Below are positions 1 through 5,150 of a DNA stretch of 5,150 nt, piece by piece. Within the stretch, counting starts at the first letter, position 1; each line of letters begins with the position of its first letter. Origin of the DNA: Geopsychrobacter sp. (GTDB lineage Bacteria; Desulfobacterota; Desulfuromonadia; Desulfuromonadales; Geopsychrobacteraceae). The stretch is from NCBI GenBank assembly GCA_030620915.1, contig JAUXIR010000158.1:1-5150 (forward strand), read 5' to 3'. A program made the translations under genes and the position numbers. A model generated the notes under the pieces. That model saw only the letters and a program-made list of their open reading frames with translations, searched no databases and was not told where the DNA came from.

Positions 1-1070
1 AGACCCTTAATCAGTTATTGGTCGAGATGGATGGCTTCGAATCGAACGAAGGGGTCATCCTGATTGCCGCAACCAACCGGCCCGATGTTCTCGATCCGGC
101 CTTGCTGCGACCTGGGCGTTTCGACCGCCAGGTCGTGGTGCCGCGTCCCGACATCAAGGGGCGCTGCCGAATTCTCCAGGTTCACTCACGCAAGGTGCCG
201 ATGGCTGAGGATGTCAATCTGGATGTCATCGCCAAGGGGACCCCTGGTTTCTCAGGCGCTGATCTGGCCAATCTGATCAATGAGGCCGCCTTGCTGGCGG
301 CGCGGAGCAATAAGACCCAGGTTGATAATAGCGATTTCGAGGCCGCTAAGGATAAGGTGTTGATGGGCGCCGAGCGTCGTTCGATGGTTATTACCGAGGA
401 GGAGAAAAAGGTTACCGCTTATCATGAGGCCGGGCACGCGCTGGTCTCTTTGCTGACGCCTGGTTCCGATCCGGTGCACAAGGTTTCAATTATCCCGCGT
501 GGTCGGGCACTCGGCGTCACTATGTACCTGCCGGCAGAAGAGAAATACAATGAAACTGCTATCGGCCTGCATATCAAAATATGCGCCCTGCTTGGTGGCC
601 GAATTGCCGAGGAGATGACCTTCGAGTCGGTGACCAGTGGTGCCAGCAACGACCTCGAACGCGTTACCTCCATTGCGCGCATGATGGTCTGCGAGTGGGG
701 GATGAGCGATAAGATCGGACCCCTGACCTTCGGTGAGAAAGAGGGCGGCGAGGTGTTTCTCGGGCGCGACATGGGCCATATGAAAAATTACAGCGAAGCG
801 ACCGCGGTCGATATCGACAACGAGATCCGCCGCATCGTGCAGGAAAACTACCAGAAGACTCGCGCACTGCTTGGCGATCATAAGGTTCAGTTAATCGATC
901 TGGCTGAGGCCCTGCTCGAACGTGAAACACTCGATGGCGCAGAACTCAGGAAGATCACCTTCCCGCAGGAGTCCAAATCCGAAGAGGTTGCCAAGGCTGA
1001 AACTGCCGAGGATGCTGCGACCGATACTGAAATTGAAAAACCGGAGGAATCCGGTGATACGGACAGCTGA
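1..1070 (+). CDS. ftsH: ATP-dependent zinc metalloprotease FtsH, C-terminal part (5' end outside window)
   Basis: Membrane-anchored AAA+ protease that extracts and degrades misfolded membrane proteins and some short-lived cytosolic regulators. The reading frame is open from the first complete codon (base 3), so the gene begins upstream; about 355 codons of a usual 600-650 are visible. Counting from that codon, it opens with [12 protein letters not shown] just after where Walker B would lie. The second region of homology follows at about 24-42 ([19 protein letters not shown]), with the two arginine-finger residues R36 and R39. The peptidase M41 domain carries the zinc motif HEAGH at 141-145 and the expected third ligand Asp at 217 in SGASND. 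The conserved LLGGRIAEE is at about 196-204. All catalytic residues that should be in this part are present. The last ~35 residues form an acidic, Glu-rich tail, which is variable in the family. The N-terminal membrane segments and Walker A are outside the window. It lies 3 bases before folP, the same neighbour as in E. coli. Confidence 0.97.
   Translation, partial: TLNQLLVEMDGFESNEGVILIAATNRPDVLDPALLRPGRFDRQVVVPRPDIKGRCRILQVHSRKVPMAEDVNLDVIAKGTPGFSGADLANLINEAALLAARSNKTQVDNSDFEAAKDKVLMGAERRSMVITEEEKKVTAYHEAGHALVSLLTPGSDPVHKVSIIPRGRALGVTMYLPAEEKYNETAIGLHIKICALLGGRIAEEMTFESVTSGASNDLERVTSIARMMVCEWGMSDKIGPLTFGEKEGGEVFLGRDMGHMKNYSEATAVDIDNEIRRIVQENYQKTRALLGDHKVQLIDLAEALLERETLDGAELRKITFPQESKSEEVAKAETAEDAATDTEIEKPEESGDTDS
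1040..1055 (+). other. Small hairpin with GGAA loop at the ftsH-folP junction
   Basis: A perfect 6-bp inverted repeat, ACCGGA / TCCGGT, encloses the four-base loop GGAA, which is of the GNRA type in RNA. It lies inside the last codons of ftsH. The stem and loop contain the only strong Shine-Dalgarno-like string near folP (GGAGG, 1043-1047), but this is 26 bases before the folP GTG, too far to serve directly. No T-run follows, so it is not an intrinsic terminator. The pairing is seen directly; a role in translation or mRNA stability is only a possibility, and chance within coding sequence is a real alternative. Confidence 0.35.
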
Positions 1071-1073
1071 TTT

Positions 1074-1943
1074 GTGACGTCGCAAGCGACGCATCTGCTT
1101 GGCAAGGACTGTCGGCTCGATCTTTGTCTGCCACGCATCATGGGGATACTCAACGTGACCCCCGATTCCTTCTCGGACGGCGGCCGCTTTCATGCCCCCG
1201 AAGAGGCGATAGTTCAGGCCCGGCAGATGATCAGCGAGGGTGCCGACCTGCTCGATATCGGCGGGGAGAGCACCAGGCCTGGTGCGCCTGCCGTCTCTCT
1301 ACAGGAAGAGCTTGATCGGGTTCTGCCGGTGATTGAAGCTCTGCGGCGTGAGTCAGATATTCCCGTATCGATCGACACGACAAAGGCGGCTGTCGCTGCG
1401 GCGGCTGTCGCATGCGGCGCAAATTTTATTAATGATGTCAGTGGTTTGCGGTTTGATGCCCTGATGGCACAGACTGCTGCGGCGAGCGGTGCCGGGCTTT
1501 TTTTGATGCACACCCCCGGTCGCCCGGAAATCATGCAGCAGAAGACTGGCTATGCTGATCTGCTTGGTGAAGTGCTCGATTTTTTACTGCAGGCGGCCGA
1601 AACGGCGGTCGCTGCAGGGGTCGATCGACAGGCGATTGCCATCGATCCCGGGATCGGTTTTGGTAAGGATACCAGCGGCAATCTCCTGTTGCTGCAGCGA
1701 CTCGATCGATTGGTTGCCTGCGGCTACCCGGTTTTGCTCGGAACCTCGCGGAAGAGTTTTATCGGTCGTATCCTGCAGCAGAAGAACCCGTCTGACCGAT
1801 TGGCCGGAACCTTGGCCAGTGTCGCCCTGGGCGTTGAGCGCGGGGCACAGATTTTTCGAGTTCATGATGTCCGTCCGGCGCGCGAAGCGGCCCTGGTTGC
1901 CTGGGCTGTGCGTGAGGGGGAACTCCCCGCTGCCAAAGACTGA
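1074..1943 (+). CDS. folP: Dihydropteroate synthase (folate biosynthesis)
   Basis: Cytosolic TIM-barrel enzyme that condenses 6-hydroxymethyl-7,8-dihydropterin diphosphate with p-aminobenzoate to give dihydropteroate; it is the sulfonamide target. The 289 residues are normal length. Family motifs occur in order: MGILNVTPDSFSDGG (23-37, with Asn27), DIGGESTRPG (61-70), SIDTTK (99-104), NDVSGL (120-125), DPGIGFGK (191-198), the TSRKSF loop (224-229) and RVHDV near the C-terminus (262-266). All expected pterin, diphosphate and pABA contacts appear intact. The start is GTG: the ftsH stop at 1068-1070 is in the same frame, so no earlier start is possible, and the first in-frame ATG (1140) would remove the N-terminal strand. 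No strong Shine-Dalgarno lies at normal distance; GGACAG at 1061-1066 is the best. With only 3 bases between the genes, translational coupling to ftsH is likely (inference). The region after LMH reads TPGRPE, where many homologues have an MQG-like loop; this site varies in the family. Confidence 0.97.
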   Translation: MTSQATHLLGKDCRLDLCLPRIMGILNVTPDSFSDGGRFHAPEEAIVQARQMISEGADLLDIGGESTRPGAPAVSLQEELDRVLPVIEALRRESDIPVSIDTTKAAVAAAAVACGANFINDVSGLRFDALMAQTAAASGAGLFLMHTPGRPEIMQQKTGYADLLGEVLDFLLQAAETAVAAGVDRQAIAIDPGIGFGKDTSGNLLLLQRLDRLVACGYPVLLGTSRKSFIGRILQQKNPSDRLAGTLASVALGVERGAQIFRVHDVRPAREAALVAWAVREGELPAAKD

Positions 1944-1946
1944 AAT

Positions 1947-1962
1947 GCATCAATGCTGATGC
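1947..1962. repeat. Short inverted repeat in the folP-cdaA gap
   Basis: GCATCA and TGATGC form a perfect 6-bp inverted repeat around the loop ATGC, starting three bases after the folP stop. It sits in the 56-base gap 1944-1999, the longest untranslated stretch in the window. A run of five T's (1978-1982) follows 15 bases later, too far for a standard intrinsic terminator. The stem is short and only half G/C. It could be a weak operator half-site pair, a minor mRNA structure or chance. I see no convincing -35/-10 promoter in the gap. Confidence 0.3.
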
Positions 1963-1999
1963 TCTCGGCGGTAGCGGTTTTTAGGATCTGGGATTTGCA

Positions 2000-2785
2000 A
2001 TGCCTGACATACTTTCCAATATCCGCATCCTCGACCTCCTCGATATCGGTATCGTCGCCTTTATCATCTATCGAATCATCCTCTTGATCAAAGGCACCCG
2101 CGCGGTGCAGATGCTTCTCGGCTTGGCGGTCATCCTTCTGGTTTACGTCGCTTCGCGGGTTGGTGATCTCCATACCCTGAATTGGTTTCTGAGCAATTTC
2201 CTCTCTTCGATCATCCTGGTGATTGTCGTTATCTTCCAGAACGAAATCCGCCGTGCGCTGATGCATGTCGGGCGTAATCCCTTCTTCGCCGGGCTAACCT
2301 ATCTTGAGGAGACCGTCGTTCTCGATGAGCTGGTGCAGGCCTGTATCGCCCTGGGGAAAAAACGGATTGGGGCTCTGATCGTCATCGAGCGCGAGACGGG
2401 ACTTAAGGACGTATTGGAGACCGGCACTGCGATCGACGCCCGGGTTGCCAGTGAGATGATTCAGGCGATGTTCATGCCGGCGTCGCCGATCCACGACGGT
2501 GCCCTGGTGATCCAGCAGGGTCGCCTGACCCAGGCTGGTTGTTTCCTCCCCCTGAGCCAGAATCTTGATATCAGCAAATATCTGGGAACCCGACATCGAG
2601 CGGCAATCGGACTGACTGAACTGCTCGATGCGGTCGCAATCGTGGTCTCGGAAGAGACCGGTAAGATTTCGGTTGTGGTCAACGGTGGCATTACCCGCGA
2701 CCTGGATGCGTCTGATCTGCGGAAGGTGCTCGGTCGCTTGCTCGAACCTCGCAGCAAGAGTGTTACGAAGAAGGGGAAGAGCTAA
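2000..2785 (+). CDS. cdaA: Membrane diadenylate cyclase CdaA (c-di-AMP synthase)
   Basis: Makes the second messenger cyclic di-AMP from two ATP molecules, at the inner face of the cytoplasmic membrane. The 261 residues compare well with about 270 for CdaA of Bacillus. Three hydrophobic helices lie at about 13-30, 35-52 and 62-79, followed by FQNEIRRAL (79-87), a family hallmark that leads into the DAC (DisA_N) domain. The catalytic signatures are DGA at 166-168 (within SPIHDGALVIQ) and GTRHRAA at 196-202, both intact; SEETG (217-221) and VVNGG (226-230) complete the fold. A short Lys/Ser-rich tail ends the protein. The ATG start is supported by an in-frame TAG at 1982-1984 just upstream and a weak Shine-Dalgarno (GGGA, 1990-1993) six bases before it. 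It is followed after 3 bases by its usual partner, the YbbR-domain gene, then by glmM. It is not DisA: the DNA-binding C-terminal domains are absent. Confidence 0.96.
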   Translation: MPDILSNIRILDLLDIGIVAFIIYRIILLIKGTRAVQMLLGLAVILLVYVASRVGDLHTLNWFLSNFLSSIILVIVVIFQNEIRRALMHVGRNPFFAGLTYLEETVVLDELVQACIALGKKRIGALIVIERETGLKDVLETGTAIDARVASEMIQAMFMPASPIHDGALVIQQGRLTQAGCFLPLSQNLDISKYLGTRHRAAIGLTELLDAVAIVVSEETGKISVVVNGGITRDLDASDLRKVLGRLLEPRSKSVTKKGKS

Positions 2786-2788
2786 CCG

Positions 2789-3490
2789 ATGATGGAACTG
2801 GTGACCAAGAACTGGAGCCTCAAGCTTATTTCACTCGTCTTTGCCACGATTCTCTGGATGTTCATCATGGGCGAGAGGCATCTCGAGGTCGGCTATACGG
2901 TCCCGCTCGAATTACAGAATATTCCCAAAGAACTGATCGTCGCCAACCAGGTGCCGAGTCTGATCGATGTGCGTATCAGCGGGCCGCGGACCCTGTTGCT
3001 GAAGGTCAGCCCCAATGATATCAGTATTACCGTAGACCTTTCCGATCTCAAGCCGGGACTGACATCGTTCAAGCGGCTCGAAGAGCGCTTGAACCTCCCG
3101 AGCGGTATGCGGGTCACCCGTGTTTCCCCCTCCTTTGTCGATATCCGTCTCGATCGACGTAAGGAGAAAAAAGTGCCGATTAAGGTCGTGCTGGCCGGCG
3201 ATCCCGATCCTGGGTATCGGGTGGTCGGACTCAAGGCAATACCCGCCAGGATCAGCATCTCCGGAGCCGAAAGTGAAATCAAAACGATCTCCGAGGTAAT
3301 GACCGAACCGATCGATCTCAAGGGGGTCACTGAGAATTTTTCCGAGATCGTCCCGCTGACTTATGAGCGGACCTATACCAACTTCGTTGATGATAAAACC
3401 TCGGAAATTCTTGTGTCGATCGAAGCAACCGAACCGGTTGAGGCCATCAATTCACTAGAGCCTCAACCCGAGCAGAAAAGGTTAGAATAA
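2789..3490 (+). CDS. cdaR: YbbR-domain membrane protein, CdaR-like partner of CdaA
   Basis: A 233-residue protein with a single N-terminal membrane helix (about 11-27, rich in L, I, F and W) and the remainder outside the cytoplasm, which would be the periplasm in a Gram-negative cell. Two YbbR-type repeats can be read: about 34-121 (from VGYTVPLELQNIP to SFVDIRLD) and about 128-212 (from KVPIKVVLAG to ILVSIEA). In each, a VPL/VPI-type strand begins the unit and a VDIR/ILVSI-type strand ends it. A short polar tail follows. CdaR of Bacillus has four such repeats, so this is a compact version. In Firmicutes CdaR binds CdaA through the membrane and modulates c-di-AMP synthesis; that role here is inferred from domain type and from the position between cdaA and glmM. 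The start has two tandem ATGs (2789 and 2792); GGGGA at 2773-2777 is the likely ribosome binding site, so it overlaps the end of cdaA. Confidence 0.9.
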   Translation: MMELVTKNWSLKLISLVFATILWMFIMGERHLEVGYTVPLELQNIPKELIVANQVPSLIDVRISGPRTLLLKVSPNDISITVDLSDLKPGLTSFKRLEERLNLPSGMRVTRVSPSFVDIRLDRRKEKKVPIKVVLAGDPDPGYRVVGLKAIPARISISGAESEIKTISEVMTEPIDLKGVTENFSEIVPLTYERTYTNFVDDKTSEILVSIEATEPVEAINSLEPQPEQKRLE

Positions 3491-3494
3491 ATAG

Positions 3495-4853
3495 ATGGAA
3501 AAACGTATTTTCGGTACCGATGGCGTGCGCGGTGTGGCCAATGTCCACCCGATGACCACCGAAGTTGCGATGCGTCTCGGTCGCGCTGCTGCGCATGTCT
3601 TCAAGGATGGTGAGCGTCGCCACCGTCTGGTGATTGGTAAGGATACCCGGCTGTCTGGTTATATGATTGAAACTGCGTTGGTTTCGGGGATCTGTTCCAT
3701 GGGGGTTGATGTGCTGCTGGTTGGTCCGCTACCGACTCCAGGCATCTCTTTTATTACCGCCTCGATGCGGGCGGATGCCGGGGTGGTCATTTCTGCTTCG
3801 CATAATCCCTATCAGGACAACGGCATCAAGTTTTTCAGTCGTGACGGCTTCAAGTTGCCCGATGAGCTTGAAATTCGTATCGAAGAGTTGATCACTAGTG
3901 GTGAAATCGATGCCTTGCGTCCGATTGCCGATGAAGTCGGCAAGGCTTACCGCGTTGAAGATGCCGTTGGGCGCTACATTGTCTTTCTTAAAAATACCTT
4001 CCCGCGTGAACTCGATCTGCAAGGGCTCAAGATCGTTTTGGATTGCGCCCACGGAGCTGCCTACAAGGTGGCGCCAGCGGTTTTTGAAGAGTTGGGCGCC
4101 GAGGTGATTGCACTGGGGGTCAACCCGGATGGCAAGAACATCAATGCCGGCTGTGGTTCGCTCTATCCCGAAGTGATAGCTGCGGCCGTGCGCGAACATG
4201 GCGCCGATCTCGGGATTGCCCTTGATGGTGATGCCGACCGGGTAATCTTTGTCGATGAGCATGGTGACCTGGTTGATGGCGACAGTGTCATGGCGATTTG
4301 CGCTACACGTATGCTGGCCGCCGGAACCCTCAAGAAAAAGACGCTGGTCGCCACAGTCATGAGTAACATGGGGCTGGAAATCGCGCTAAAAAAAGCCGGT
4401 GGTTCAATGATCCGTACCGCAGTCGGTGATCGTTATGTGGTCGAAGAGATGCGTCGCGGGGGGTATAATTTCGGTGGCGAACAGTCGGGACATATGATTT
4501 TTCTCGATCATAACACCACCGGGGATGGCATCCTCTCGGCACTGCAGGTGCTTCAAGTTATCCAGCGCAGCGGTAAGCGCTTATCGGAATTGGCCCAGGT
4601 GATGGAGTCGTTGCCTCAGGTCTTGTTGAACATTAGGGTAAGACAGCGGACCGATCTGGCTGAACTGCCTGAAGTCAGCAAGGTGATTGCCGCTGCAGAA
4701 GAGAAGCTTGGTGAGCAGGGCCGAGTTCTGATCCGTTACTCGGGGACTGAACCCCTGCTGCGGATTATGCTCGAAGGGACCGACCAGACGCAGATCGAAG
4801 CTCTGGCGGCAGAAATAGCGGCGGCTGTTGAGAAGTCGATCGGCGCTGTATAA
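3495..4853 (+). CDS. glmM: Phosphoglucosamine mutase
   Basis: Interconverts glucosamine-6-phosphate and glucosamine-1-phosphate in the cytosol, the step before GlmU on the way to UDP-GlcNAc for peptidoglycan and lipopolysaccharide. The 452 residues are full length (family about 445-455). The N-terminus [10 protein letters not shown] (4-13) is typical of GlmM. The phosphoserine loop is SASHNP (100-105) with catalytic Ser102, the metal loop is DGDADR (244-249), the sugar loop is GEQSGH (328-333) and the phosphate-binding loop is RYSGTEP (414-420). All four domains of the alpha-D-phosphohexomutase fold are therefore present and intact. It starts 4 bases after the cdaR stop, with AAGG at 3478-3481 as a modest ribosome binding site inside cdaR, which suggests coupled translation. 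In Bacillus, Lactococcus and Staphylococcus, GlmM binds CdaA and inhibits it, so the neighbourhood may also be regulatory (inference). A seven-A run at 4388-4394 lies in the reading frame without disturbing it. Confidence 0.98.
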   Translation: MEKRIFGTDGVRGVANVHPMTTEVAMRLGRAAAHVFKDGERRHRLVIGKDTRLSGYMIETALVSGICSMGVDVLLVGPLPTPGISFITASMRADAGVVISASHNPYQDNGIKFFSRDGFKLPDELEIRIEELITSGEIDALRPIADEVGKAYRVEDAVGRYIVFLKNTFPRELDLQGLKIVLDCAHGAAYKVAPAVFEELGAEVIALGVNPDGKNINAGCGSLYPEVIAAAVREHGADLGIALDGDADRVIFVDEHGDLVDGDSVMAICATRMLAAGTLKKKTLVATVMSNMGLEIALKKAGGSMIRTAVGDRYVVEEMRRGGYNFGGEQSGHMIFLDHNTTGDGILSALQVLQVIQRSGKRLSELAQVMESLPQVLLNIRVRQRTDLAELPEVSKVIAAAEEKLGEQGRVLIRYSGTEPLLRIMLEGTDQTQIEALAAEIAAAVEKSIGAV

Positions 4854-4862
4854 CACGAGATT

Positions 4863-4870
4863 AAAGGAGT
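4863..4870 (+). promoter_or_regulatory. Strong ribosome binding site that decides the pdxJ start
   Basis: AAAGGAGT is close to an ideal Shine-Dalgarno. The GGAG core ends nine bases before the TTG at 4879. It is the best ribosome binding site in the window and lies in the 25-base gap after glmM, so pdxJ can be initiated independently of glmM translation. No ATG or GTG lies in frame near it. Confidence 0.8.
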
Positions 4871-4878
4871 CAGATCCC

Positions 4879-5150
4879 TTGGCAAAATTGGGAGTAAACG
4901 TCGATCATATTGCAACCCTGCGTGAAGCGCGGGGCATAGATGAACCCGATCCTGTTGCGGCGGCAATGCTGGCAGAACTTGCGGGTGCTCATGGCATCAC
5001 CGTCCATCTGCGCGAAGACCGGCGCCATATCCAGGATCGTGATGTTGAAATACTGCGCCGTACGATCAAGACCAGTCTCAACCTCGAGATGGCCTTGACC
5101 GACGAGATGGTTGCCATTGCGCTGAAAATCCTCCCCGATACGGTCACCCT
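4879..5150 (+). CDS. pdxJ: Pyridoxine 5'-phosphate synthase, N-terminal part (3' end outside window)
   Basis: Last step of DXP-dependent vitamin B6 synthesis: it joins 1-deoxy-D-xylulose 5-phosphate and 3-amino-2-oxopropyl phosphate to give pyridoxine 5'-phosphate in the cytosol. Ninety full codons of a usual ~240 are visible, and the frame is open to the window edge. The N-terminus reads [19 protein letters not shown] if TTG is taken as the start, closely matching the PdxJ family start. Then come EPDPVAAA (22-29), [18 protein letters not shown] (39-56) and LNLEMALT (67-74). His43 and Glu70 line up with the catalytic His45 and Glu72 of the E. coli enzyme, and Asn7, Asp9 and His10 with its N-terminal active-site segment. 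TTG is preferred because a strong Shine-Dalgarno lies nine bases upstream and there is no in-frame ATG or GTG between glmM and the conserved GVN motif. In related genomes acpS often follows; that lies outside this window. Confidence 0.97.
   Translation, partial: MAKLGVNVDHIATLREARGIDEPDPVAAAMLAELAGAHGITVHLREDRRHIQDRDVEILRRTIKTSLNLEMALTDEMVAIALKILPDTVT

Noticed and set aside
422..881. Overlapping minus-strand frames (116 and 131 codons) opposite the FtsH protease domain.
   Set aside because: Both are opposite an intact conserved domain with normal sense coding; no family resemblance.
1256..1285. Possible sulfonamide-resistance change in FolP.
   Set aside because: The DIGGESTRPG loop is unaltered and no insertion is seen in it.
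1385..1411. A 12-bp perfect direct repeat with a 15-bp period in folP (GGCGGCTGTCGC twice).
   Set aside because: The protein segment has the same length as in E. coli FolP between the DT and ND motifs, so it is not a recent insertion; it follows from an Ala/Val-rich helix and codon bias.
1947..1982. Inverted repeat plus T-run after folP considered as an intrinsic terminator.
   Set aside because: The stem is only 6 bp and half G/C, and the T-run is 15 bases beyond it, so it does not fit the usual form.
1862..2266. A 134-codon minus-strand frame giving a protein rich in D, E, N, Q and K.
   Set aside because: The composition is what results from reading the antisense of the CdaA membrane helices; it has no motif or start context.
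3729..4262. A 177-codon open frame on the minus strand inside glmM.
   Set aside because: It lies entirely within a strongly conserved glmM, has no recognisable motif, and antisense open frames of this size are common opposite GC-rich codon-biased genes.
4388..4394. A AAA AAA heptamer in glmM, in the right phase for a -1 ribosomal frameshift; the -1 frame stops about 12 codons later.
   Set aside because: The zero frame continues through the conserved GlmM sugar and phosphate loops, no clear stimulatory structure is seen downstream, and two Lys codons explain the run.

Overview
The window is a tightly packed run of housekeeping genes, all on the + strand. It reads as one operon-like block: ftsH (3' part) - folP - cdaA - cdaR (ybbR-like) - glmM - pdxJ (5' part). 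Gaps between genes are 3, 56, 3, 4 and 25 bases. Nothing mobile, no RNA gene and no CRISPR array is visible. No gene-free stretch exceeds 56 bases.

The organism is probably a Gram-negative bacterium of the Desulfuromonadales/Geobacter type (old Deltaproteobacteria). Three things suggest this: the ftsH-folP-glmM backbone is the proteobacterial order, it is combined with a diadenylate cyclase and a YbbR protein, and a DXP-dependent pdxJ follows. The moderate GC content (mid-50s by eye) fits but is not diagnostic. The assignment is inference from gene order and protein style, not from a database search.

Layout: 1-1070 holds the C-terminal part of the membrane protease FtsH (end of the AAA+ domain, zinc protease domain, acidic tail). 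1074-1943 is dihydropteroate synthase (folate). 1944-1999 is the only sizeable gap and carries a small inverted repeat. 2000-2785 is the membrane diadenylate cyclase CdaA, 2789-3490 its membrane-anchored YbbR-domain partner, and 3495-4853 phosphoglucosamine mutase GlmM. 4879 to the end is the start of pyridoxine 5'-phosphate synthase PdxJ, with a TTG start behind a strong Shine-Dalgarno.

Functionally the block joins membrane protein quality control, folate and vitamin B6 synthesis, and a cell-envelope module. In that module GlmM makes glucosamine-1-phosphate for UDP-GlcNAc (peptidoglycan and LPS), while CdaA/CdaR make and control c-di-AMP. In Firmicutes these three proteins are encoded together and interact. 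I see no undescribed system here. The most interesting points are the composite gene order and two small sequence structures at the gene junctions.
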